A stretch of DNA of 64,000 nt from Azorinus chamasolen (taxonomy: Eukaryota > Mollusca > Bivalvia > Cardiida > Solecurtidae). Shown one piece after another: positions 29,136 to 39,407 of the stretch; the first letter of the stretch is position 1; each line of letters begins with the position of its first letter. The position numbers and the translations under genes are program-made. The DNA is taken from positions 27,238,722 through 27,302,721 of the forward strand of contig OY755252.1 in assembly GCA_963576725.1 (NCBI GenBank). Direction: 5' to 3'. The notes under the pieces are model-generated. The model worked only from the letters and a program-made list of their open reading frames with translations, ran no database searches and was not told the DNA's origin.

Positions 29136-29281
29136 TTGAACCTTTACTCAATGAATATTCATGTGAAAAATAATGACAATGAAATAGAATATGGACACGT
29201 GAATTTTATCAGGGCAAACTATGCAGAATGATATCTTTGACAGACCATCAGCAAACAAGACAGACCCTGATCAGACGGACA
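29136..29281. mobile_element. Family A MITE, half copy
   Basis: AATGAATATTCATGTGAAAA arm and AGCAAACAAGACAGACCCTG half-site, ending at the apex. Confidence 0.55.
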
Positions 29282-29796
29282 TAAAAAAGCAACAAATAAA
29301 ATTGCACCAAAGGCAACATCTTTTTTAAATAATTAATCCCCCCCATACACACACGTCCGAATAATGTTCTTTTTTTTCGCTCAAAACAACATTTAAAAAC
29401 CAAACCAAACATTTAATTCGATCTACGTTGAATCCATCCTCAGTACTTTCAGTAGTTTGATTATCTGGTTTTACATGCAGCGCCACCTATATGGCGAGTT
29501 CGGCTGAAGTGCATTATGCCTTCGGCGTTCGTCGTTCGGCTTTATGCTTGTTGCTATGGGCTTACCGCATTGGGTCATGTGTCATTGAAGAAACTTTCAA
29601 TGAAAGAAGGACTCCCATCTTGACATGCAATAATCGTTTAGCAAACTGTTCAACACCACAATGCAAGATGCATTTATCATGAAGCAAACTGAAATGCCAC
29701 AATGCATGATGCAATTACAATGAAGCAAACTGAAATGCCACAAAGCATGATGCAATTTTGGCGTTGATCGTCCTCCATAGTACCCAAATATTCATT

Positions 29797-30046
29797 TTAA
29801 CCCTTCTCTTGCTGGATTTTAAAATATATTTCTCCTTCTTTACCCATGCCCTGTTGTATAATAGCATATACATTCACTGTGTACAAGTATTTCGCTGTGT
29901 AATCACTGCTGTGGAGTGCACTGGTTGCACAATCAACTTGTAAATAGTGCATAGCCTGATGAGACAGCTCCTGCAGGAGCTGTCTCATCTGGGTCTTCAC
30001 TACTTACAGGTAGGTATATTGACGTGAATAGCACGCGAAGGGTTAA
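29797..30046. mobile_element. Family C MITE, complete (reverse)
   Basis: TTAACCCTTCTCTTGCTGGA to CGCGAAGGGTTAA. Apex CTCCTGCAGGAG with the AGACCC-A-GATGAG variant on the right arm. It lies 12 bp outside the long-TIR element. Confidence 0.85.
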
Positions 30047-30089
30047 TATGTTGCAGATTTGACTTTCAGTAATCACAATGTCAAACAGA

Positions 30090-30370
30090 AAAGACTCTGT
30101 TTTGAGATCATGATCATCTGGATCTTAACTGTATGGAATCTGTGGTTGGTTTTGAACTAATTTACAATTTTTCTTGATGCCACTTTGGATCTGTACTTGG
30201 TTTCACAATAACTACGTTTTCTTGATGTCATTTTGGATCTGTAGAGGCTGGCCCAATACCTAAAATATTCTTGACGTCACTATCGATCTGTACTTGGTTT
30301 CACACCAATTAAACAGTTTCGTGACGTCATCTGGAATACGGAGATCTTAATTTCGACTAATCTGTGCTTC
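30090..30370. repeat. Degenerate 55-62 bp tandem repeat with TGACGTCA
   Basis: TCTTGATGTCATTTTGGATC, GGATCTGTACTTGGTTTCAC and related segments recur four to five times; later units read TGACGTCA. Confidence 0.6.
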
Positions 30371-30499
30371 TACGCCGAAGTGGTCACTCAGTGGAAGGTT
30401 AAGTGTGGCATTGAATGGTACAGAACCATCTGAATAACAGACTGTGTTAACTCTCTGAAAAGCAACAAAGTCACAATAACTCATTAATTCTCATATAAC

Positions 30500-30728
30500 T
30501 TAACCCGTTACCCCATAGGCTATTTTTGGATACAAGCTCTTTGAATTAATCTACCGAAAAGGAGCATTAATTAGAGAAAATGAAAATTTTAGAATTGTGT
30601 AGTTTGAAACCATTGTGATAAATAGAGCATTTGCTCCTATAGGAGCAAATGCTCTATTTATCACAATGGTTTCACAAAGTGACTTTTATAGAGTCGTCAA
30701 AAGTCATCAATATGAGGGAAAGGGTTAA
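30500..30728. mobile_element. Family B MITE, complete
   Basis: TTAACCCGTTACCCCATAGG to GGAAAGGGTTAA; palindrome perfect around GCTCCTATAGGAGC. Its right TTAA is also the left TTAA of the next family A element. Confidence 0.85.
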
Positions 30729-30968
30729 CAAGTGTACTTATGAATACCCAAGTAAGTAATAATGACAACATGAAAATTAATTAGATTAATAGTTGTACGT
30801 GCACATGGACAGGGAATGTTTGGCCATGGCAGAAACTGTATGAATATATTTATATTATAGCATAAGCAGAGCAGAGCAGACCCTGGTCAGAAGGTTCCTA
30901 TAGGAGCCGTCTGATCTGGGTATAATGTGTTTGCGTAGAAAGAAGTGTTTATAGATATAAAGGGTTAA
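30725..30968. mobile_element. Family A MITE
   Basis: TTAACAAGTGTACTTATGAA to TATAAAGGGTTAA, palindrome near 30866-30936 with apex TTCCTATAGGAGCC. Confidence 0.7.
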
Positions 30969-31148
30969 CATTTTTACTCTATGAATATTCATGTAAGAAA
31001 TAATGACATCATGAATATTAAGTAGTTGAATTGTTATAACAACACATGGACCCATGAATTTGCCCATCTCAGAAACTGTAGAATCATATCTATACCACAG
31101 ATCAGATCTGTGTCTTATACATACGTATTAATGGAGTATAGGGCTAAG
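30965..31148. mobile_element. Family A MITE, palindrome deleted
   Basis: TTAACATTTTTACTCTATGA, ATGAATATTCATGTAAGAAA arm, then only CAGATCAGATCTGTGTC of the palindrome, and GAGTATAGGGCTAAGG at the end. Confidence 0.6.
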
Positions 31149-31193
31149 GAAAAACTACCAATATTTTATTTTGGAACCAATCCATTATGCATG

Positions 31194-31443
31194 GTAACCC
31201 TTTCCCTCATATAAACGTGTTTTCACGCATTTGCAAACAGAGTAGACCCAGATCAGACGGCTCCTAGAGGAGCCGTCTGATCAGGGTCTGCTCTGTTTGC
31301 TAATGGAATTTGATAGATCTGGTTCTTTAGTTTCTAAAATGGCTTCAATATCCAACCTTCCTTATTCCATTATAACTATTTTGTCCATTAATACTAAGTA
31401 GGTTTTGAACATTGGATTAAACATAGAACAGGGAAAGGGTTAA
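31194..31443. mobile_element. Family A MITE, near complete
   Basis: GTAACCCTTTCCCTCATATA to CAGGGAAAGGGTTAA. Left half-site AGAGTAGACCCAGATCAGAC, right half-site (inverted) AGAGCAGACCCTGATCAGAC. Confidence 0.8.
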
Positions 31444-31481
31444 GGGAGGGGGTGTGTTATAATAAACACAATATTTTCTAG

Positions 31482-31690
31482 TACAGTAAAACCACGCTAA
31501 TGCGACCACCTAATGAATAAACATTGGTGCCTTTATAAGCAGGTGGTTGCTTAATGCAGGACAAAAGTAATGCAGAAAGCTCCTCTAGGAGCTTTCTGCA
31601 TTACTTTTGTTCTGCATTAAGCTTCCACATGCATCTAGCACCCAGAATTATACCTCTTTTAGGTGGTCGCATTAGCGGAACTTTACTGTA
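31482..31690. mobile_element. Family D' MITE, complete
   Basis: TACAGTAAAACCACGCTAAT to GCATTAGCGGAACTTTACTGTA-type end. Long palindrome around GCTCCTCTAGGAGC. Confidence 0.85.
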
Positions 31691-32068
31691 CATTTACATT
31701 GATGGATTAAGCATACAGTACAGATCCTAATCAGAGGACTCCTTCATGGAACAGATCAGGTTATCAACCGTTGGCCATTTGATAGCAGCTGTCGTCGGTA
31801 CATGTATCAAACAGTGCAGATCAAATGACGCATTTGAAAACGGCATAAGTCTAAATCAGGTTCAAAACAAGCCTCTGCTCTTTGTATGCACTGTTAGCAA
31901 TATATGTGACACAAGCCATATATTGTAGGGGCGTAGCTAGCGATACACGCTAACGCACGCGCGTAACATTAATCTGAAACCTGACAATATCATTGTGGTC
32001 AAACTAGAACAAAAATCGAAGGTTAAGGGGGTAGACTTTGATAAACGTTCTGTCTTGCTATGTTAGCG
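31691..32068. other. Mostly unassigned spacer
   Basis: A weak family A-like piece (ACAGATCCTAATCAGAGGAC) lies at 31722-31741. A GC-rich patch (ACACGCTAACGCACGCGCG) lies near 31950; no gene is supported. Confidence 0.3.
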
Positions 32069-32195
32069 TTAACGCATTCCCTCATATTGGCGCCTTTTGA
32101 CGCCTCTGTAAAAGTCACCTTTTGAAACCATTTTGATAAATAGAGTATTTGCACCTATAGGGGCAAATGCTCTATTTATTACAATGGTTTCAAAA
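32069..32195. mobile_element. Family B MITE, right arm lost
   Basis: TTAACGCATTCCCTCATATT and a nearly complete palindrome remain. The element is cut right after GGTTTCAAAAG, 35 bp before the 33-bp splice-donor array. Confidence 0.7.
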
Positions 32196-32230
32196 GTACA
32201 CAAATATATTTCTTTCTGAATGACGACTCT

Positions 32231-32560
32231 CCCTGTCTTACCCTGACACACCAGACGTTCACTCCCTGTCTTACCCTGACACGCCAGACGTACACTCCCT
32301 GTCTTACCCTGACGCGCCAGACGTACACTCCCTGTCTTACCCTGATACGCCAGACGTACACTCCCTGTCTTACCCTGACGCGCCAGACGTACACTCCCTG
32401 TCTTACCCTGACACGCCAGACGTACGCTCCCTGTCTTACCCTGACGCGCCAGACGTACACTCCCTGTCTTACCCTGACACGCCAGACGTACACTCCCTGT
32501 CTTACCCTGACGCGCCAGACGTACACTCCCTGTCTTACCCTGACACGCCAGACGTTCACT
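32231..32560 (-). repeat. 33-bp minisatellite carrying a splice donor
   Basis: Ten units of exactly 33 bp start at 32231 and every 33 bp to 32528. On the minus strand each reads AGTGTACGTCTGGCGCGTCA then GGGTAAGACAGGG, so each contains the donor-like CAGG/GTAAGAC. The most upstream unit is the end of the gene 2 exon 32539-32639. The exon frame stays open through all ten units as an 11-residue cycle, VRQGVYVWRVR. Confidence 0.9.
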
Positions 32561-32639
32561 CCCTTTCCCATAACATGGTCGATGATGACGTCATTGCCGC
32601 CATTGTAAGGGTTCTCTGGTTTTGAGCAGTATGTACACT
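32539..32639 (-). CDS. Gene 2 exon with catalytic-type IIDHVM motif
   Basis: Acceptor GTTGTGACAG, then two bases completing a phase-1 codon. The exon reads CTYCSKPENPYNGGNDVIID then HVMGKG, and ends VNVWRVR at the first of ten donor repeats (GTCAGG/GTAAGAC), phase 0. CTYC followed by IDHV is the usual late segment of Cys-containing EEP nucleases and phosphodiesterases, where the Asp-His pair belongs to the active site. It follows the GDFN exon at 36924-37085. Any of the repeated donors would extend the protein by whole 11-residue units. The final exon(s), expected to encode an SDH motif, were not found in the window. Confidence 0.75.
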
Positions 32640-35600
32640 CTGTCACAACACTGGTAACAAACACAGCCGTCAGAAGATTGTAACTAGCTGAAGAACAAGA
32701 TCATGTACAAAAACTCCTGTCTACAATAACCTAGTACCGTAAACCCCCTCTAATGCGACCACTTAATGAACAAACGTGGATGTCTTCATAAACAGGTGGT
32801 TGCTTAATGCAGGACGAAAGTTATGCAGAAAGCTCCTACTGGAGCTTTCTGCATAACTTTCGTCCTGCATTAAGCTTCCACCTGCCCTTGTCACTGTGAA
32901 TTATGCCCCCTTTTGCTGGTCGCATTAGAGGGGTTTTACTGTAGATAGATTTAACTCTGGACTTTTAAACAGGTGGTAACTCAACGCGGGGCGAAAATCA
33001 TGTACATGTTGTAACTTTCTACATTAATATGCATTGCATATAGCAAGCACTTGCTCTTAAAGGCACCCATGATTATCCAATACATGGTCGCTAAAGGCAG
33101 GTGTTACTGTATCGTCCTACATTAAGCAATCACCAGCTCTGACAGACCTCCATGCTTATCGATCATATTGTTCCTAGAAGCAGGATTAACTGTAGATTAT
33201 AAGTAGTTACAGAACACACATACAGTAAAACCCTGATTGTTCGAACACTGAAACAAGTATCATTATCGGGCTTTAACCCATTCCCTCATATTGACGACTT
33301 TTCACGACTCTGTAAAAGTCACTTTGTGAAACCATTGCGATAAATAGAGCATTTGCTCCTACAGGAGCAAATGCTCTATTTATCACAATGGTTTCAAACT
33401 AAAAATTTCTAAAATTTTGCTTTTCTCTAGTTAATGCTCCTTTTCGGTAGATTTATTCAAAGAGGTTGTGTCTAAAAATAGCCTATGAGGTAATTGGTGA
33501 AGACAGGCCGCAGCTTTCTGCAGGACCTTCGCCCTGCCTGAAAAGTGACCATTACTTTATTAATAAAACTAAATATCGAGTTTTACTGTCAAGGAAATAT
33601 CATTACAACGGCCATTCAGTTGTGTATTCACACAGATGGTAGCTTAACCCTTTAAAGGCTGAATCTTCAAATTGACTATTCCAAGATTCAGATAAGCCAA
33701 GACTACCGTGAGTAATCAGGGAAAATGGTAACAACACTGATGAGAGGGCTCCTCAATGAATCGTCTCATCTGGGTCTACAGTTTGTAAAGGACATCTTAC
33801 TACCGAAAACCAAACCAATACTCATTGGAAGTGTCTACCGTCCACCACAGCAAAGCGACTTTTTAGAACTTTTTGAAAGTGTTCTAGCCAATATCAGATT
33901 AGACTGTGAATGGTATATTTTAGGAGATTTTAACTTTGATTATAATAGGGATAAGAAACAATCTTGCAAGAATTATATACAGCTTTTGAATATGTTTAAT
34001 TTGAAACAAATGATAAATGCTCCTACCCGAATTACCGATACTACGCAGACAGTACTAGATCATATAATTTGTAGCCAAGAAGAGAAAATAACTCAATCGG
34101 GAACTCTTCCACTAAGTTTTAGTGATCATTTACCTGTTTTTTGTACAATAAAGTTATTTAGAGTAAAGTCTCATGAGCATAACAATGTTACAGTGAGGTG
34201 TACGAAGTATTACAATGTCGATGAATATATCTCTTCCCTAACATTAGTTGACTGGTCTAAAATGTTCAGTGCAAATACTGTTCAAGAATCTTTACATTAT
34301 TTTAACGAAATGTTTTTATCAGTTTTGAACAAGGTTGCTCCGGTCAAGGAGGTCAGAGTTAAGCAACGTGGTGAACCTTGGTTGACTTCTGACATCCTTG
34401 ACTTGATCAAACAAAGGGACAAACTACTTTATCAATTCAAAAAGACGAAAAACAAGGATTTTTATGCACAATATTGTTCTGTTAGAAATAAGGTACAAAG
34501 GGAAGTGAGTAGAGCAAAGGCAGAGTATATTGAAAATAGTTTAGAAGAAAACAAAAATAATCCAAAACGTTTATGGGATCAGCTTAAAAACTTAGGATAC
34601 AGCAATAAAACAAAGTCTTCACCAAATGTTGTCTTGAATATTGAAAATGAAAATTGTTTTGAACCTCTTAGCATAGCGAATCATTTTAATAACTTCTTTA
34701 CCTCGGTTGCAGCAGATCTAGTGAAGAAACGTCCATCTCCACCAAATATTTTTAGATTTGACTGTGACATTGTAAAACGATTTTATAGCACTAGGAATCC
34801 AGATTCTGAAAAGTTTCACTTACGTACTGTTAGCGAGGATTTTGTATACAGAGAATTACGAAACCTGGACTGTTCAAAAAGTACGGGACTTGATAATATC
34901 CCAGCAAGATTCCTCAAAGACGCTGCATCTTTTTTAAAAATACACATTACATTCTTAATAAACAGTTCTATTTTAGAAAATGATGTGCCAAAAGATCTTA
35001 AATCTGCTAAAGTAAAACCTTTATTTAAGAAGAATGACCGGTCAAATGTATCTAATTATAGACCAGTCAGCATTTTATCTACTGTATCTAAGGTTTTAGA
35101 GAGGGCTGTATATAATCAATTAGAAGGATTTTTAGTTAAACATGGACTTTTATATGAATATCAAAGTGGTTTCAGAGGTAGCTACTCTACAGATTCCTGT
35201 CTCATTCATTTAACGGACCACATAAGAAAACAAACAGCAAAAGGACTGTTCACGGGTATGATTATGTTAGACCTTCAAAAAGCGTTTGACACAGTCGACC
35301 ATGAAATCTTATGTGGGAAACTTAAATGTATGGGAGTGGAATCTGTGAAGTGGTTCAGATCATATCTGTCAGACAGAACTCAAACTATACATGTCAATAA
35401 CTCTCAGTCTGATTATGCAAATGTTACTTGTGGAGTACCCCAAGGAAGCATCCTTGGTCCACTACTCTTTTTATGTTATATAAATGATATGAGTTGTTCC
35501 ATAAGTGATAAGTGTAAACTTGCTTTGTATGCAGATGACAGTGCAATTCTTTTCTCACATAAAGATAAAAATGTAATAAGTAATGTTTTATCACATGAAT

Positions 35601-38600
35601 TAGAAAACTGTAGTAAATGGCTCATTGACAATAAGTTATCATTACACCTTGGAAAAACAGAATGTATACTATTTGGGTCTAAACGTAGACTCAGCAAGGT
35701 TGATACTTTTTCAGTTACAACTAATGGTCACACCATTGAGTCTCAAACCTCTGTTAAATATCTAGGTTCAACCACTGATAACGATTTATCTGGGATTTCA
35801 ATTGTAAACTCTATTACAAAAAAGGTAGATGCTAGACTTAAATTTTTGTACAGACAACGGCGTTTTTTAAACCATTCTCTGAGAAAAACTCTTTGTAACT
35901 CTCTAATTCAGTGCCATTTCGATTACTCAATTGCATCATGGTACTCTGGGCTTACAAAACAATTAAAGAACAGACTTCAGGTAGCTCAAAATAAAGTTGT
36001 TAGATTCATCAACAACTTTAGTCCCAGAGCTTCTTTGAAATCTGATCACTTTATGGAATTAGGCTTTTTAAACATTGAAAAGAGATGTAAACAATTGAAA
36101 CTGAACCACGTTCACAAATTTTTTAACAATAAGTGTCCTTCATATCTTCATGATGACTTTCGGAAACTAAGCGACGTTCATTCTTATGGGAACAAACCTA
36201 ATTTTTATGTCCCACGTGTTAATGGGTTTACTTCTCAAACTTTTTATTACAGTGGCATTTTTGACTGGAATTCTTTGCCAGAAAATATAAAATTAATGAA
36301 GGCAAAATTTGCTTTCAAGAAGATGGTCAAGAAAGCCCTTACGGAAGAAATGAAGGATGAGGAGAACAGTGATTATGTATACTTTTAATTAATATAATGT
36401 ATGTTATAATAATCAAATAAGTTTTTAATCTGTGATAGATTGGCAATTGTGATAAATGTATGTCTAATTCCCATTTAAAGTAATATAATCTATATCTAAA
36501 CATTTGTATTACCGTGAATAATAGGCCTAAAATAGAGTTCTCCGTATGTATGTGGAAAGCTCTCGTTTTAGATTTTTCCCCGTTTTTTTTTGCATAATTT
36601 GACAGACTCAGCAGACCCTGATCAGTAAATTTTAATTTCAATTTACTGTTTTGAGCCTGCTCTGTCTATACATTTTCAAATTATTGTAACTGTTTCGCTA
36701 AATCTATATAGGACCCCGTTGGAAATAAGTTGAAAAACTTTACGGGTTATCCTGTGTATGTATAACATGTCTTTTTTATATAAATGACAAGAAGTCGATA
36801 ACTGTTATGTCAAATTGTATGACTGTAATTGTATTGATGACATATATATATATATATATACACAAATAAATCTATCTATCTATCTAACTCGTTAATGCAG
36901 GATAACAAAAACAACACTCTTACTTTCTAGTTCTGCAACCACGCCATTATTTCCTGCTTGTCCAGTGTTGAAGTCGCCCAGAAGTACAACTCGTTTCCTA
37001 GATCCGAAGGTGCTAATTAACTGGCCAACTTCATACTGGTTCTGCTCGGCGTAGGATGCAAAGCCATATACATTAGCGAGATGTCCTGAAAGAAACATTG
37101 AACTGTTGGACCCTATATACTAGTGTATTCTGTGCCCATATCCATGTAATAAATAGTGCTGGTATGTGCATTCGCTTAATTTTTTTCATGGTATATAAAC
37201 AAAAGCGTTGGCCTTGGTTAATTCCTTAAGCCAACAGAGCAGACTCCTATAAGAGACGTCTGACCTGGGTATACTCTGTTTGGTAAAAGGGAAAAGGTTT
37301 TGTCAAATTCAGCTAAATTTATTTAAACTTTAGCCTGCTATGGGCGGATGAGTGAATACCTATGCACAAGGCTTGGATCCAGATAACTTTCACCTGCATG
37401 AAGCAGCCACCTGCCTAAAAGTATCTAAATTCTTCTCTACTAGAATTCCGGTTTAGAGGGGTTTTACTGTAAAATCGTATTATGGAGTAAAGGGTTATAG
37501 CATGTGCACGCGCTTACCTTCAGTATACGGCTCCATATCAGCACTTAGGTGAGTGCAAACAGTGAACAAACCACTGACCTGAAATATAATACCATTGTTT
37601 AACCCATTACCTCATAGGCTATTTTTAGATACAACTTCTTTGAATAAACCTACCGAAAAGGAGCATTGACTAGAGAAAAGGAAAAATAGAATTTTGTAGT
37701 TTGAAACCATTGTGATAAATAGAGAATTTGCTCCTATAGGAGCAAATGCTCTATTTATCACAACGGTTTCACAAGGTGACTTTCACAGAGTCGTCAAAAG
37801 TCGTCAATATGAGGAAAAGGATTAACTCGTTACGCCATGCTCCAGCCTTTTTACGCCTTTGCAAACAGAAATCTTTCAGATCAGAGAGTCCCTACAGGTG
37901 TAGGCTGATCAGTATTCTGTTTGCTACTATGCTACTGATCCGATTCTCTACTCTGCTGTTAGGCAAAGCATTCCCAAATGTTATGTTTTTTAACCCTTAA
38001 CCCTTTCCCTGTTCTGTGTTTATTCCAATTTTCAATACCTACTGAATATTCATTAACAAAATAGTTATAAAGAAATATGGAAGGTGGAGCATTGTAGACA
38101 TTTTAGAGAGCAAAGAAACAGATCTATCAAATTCTATTAGCAAACAGAGCAGACCATGATCAGACGGCTCCTCTAGGAGCCGTCTGATCTGGGTCTACTC
38201 TGTTTGCAATGCGTGAAAACACGTTTATATGAGGGAAAGGGTTAACATAGACATTATTCAGGTAAAGAAATAATGACGTCATGGATATGTATTAGCTGGA
38301 TTTTATAATGGCATATGTATACAATGCCTTATACGTTGGTAGAAACGGAAGAGTCAGAGTTATTATAATTTCATAAGCAAACAGAGCTGACCCTGATCAG
38401 AACACCTATAAGAACCTACTACCCAACAGGCTAAATCGGGACGCATTCCCTCATAGGCTAGGTTTGGGGTCATGTCCTTTGAATAAATCTACCGAACAAG
38501 GACATTTAATAGAAAATAAAGGAAACATTTAGTATTGTGTAGTCTGGTAACCATTGTGAAAATACAGCATTTGCTCATATGCATGACGTTTACAGAGGTG

Positions 38601-39372
38601 TCAAAAGGCGCCAATGTAAGGGTATCTGTTAAAACGCAACATCTTGTACAACCACAGGCACCGTTCGTATCCTAATTGGCAAGCACTATCAAATTGGCCG
38701 TAGCATTTTAGCACATTCAGTTGCGATCGTCGTATGCTATAACATAGGATTATTACAATCGTAAGAAGTGCATTTGCTGCTTACCTTAGCTGTAATATAA
38801 CCACGAGCCACTAGTTCAGTTGTACCTGGGAAGAAATCTGTATATTCGGGTACTCTGAACACGTGTTTAGACAGCAGCAGCAGTCCAGGTGTGTTCATTT
38901 TCCTAAAAGACGGATTGGCTCCAACACCGCAACATCTGTATAATAGTCACAAACAAAATAGTATTATGTATAACACAGGCAGTTTAGTCACACTCAGAAG
39001 AGCTTATGCACAACGTCTGTAGGATAGCTTCACGTAGACGTGTATATGTAGAACAACACCTGTACATTAGTCACACAGAACACGTACATGTATGGCAACA
39101 CCTATGCATAAGTCACACGCAGAACTCATGTATGGCAACACCTATGCATTAGGCACACGCAGAACAGTTTTACATGTAGTTTAAACATATTTTATTTCAT
39201 AATAACCAGATACGGGGTTGGGAAACAAGTTCTTCCAACTTAGATAAAGCCCTTCCCATACAGTGAATGGAATAATTAAGTACATAGTAAAACGACAGTC
39301 ACGCAAAACAACATATATACACCAGAGCGAGAGAGAGTGAGTGAGGGAAAGATAGGAAAATGGAAAGAAATT

Positions 39373-39407
<35 letters not shown>

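Larger units (their letters stand above)
27139..29779. mobile_element. 2.6-kb DNA transposon with long TIRs
   Basis: TATGGAGGACGATCAACGCC at 27139 is matched in inverted orientation at 29779, and similarity continues for over 100 bp (AAAATTGCATCATGCTTTGT, GATTATTGCATGTCA). GTACCC lies directly outside each end (27133-27138 and 29780-29785), a 6-bp target duplication. The right side carries three subterminal units of GCAAACTGAAATGCCACAA, the left side one. No transposase is seen; the interior holds a Helentron-like fragment and three or four MITEs. The superfamily is not assigned. Confidence 0.75.

Noticed and set aside
32179..32664. 161-codon minus frame as one continuous coding sequence
   Set aside because: Only its first part (32539-32639) is a likely exon; the remainder is the 33-bp repeat with donor sites, and the last codons run into a MITE.
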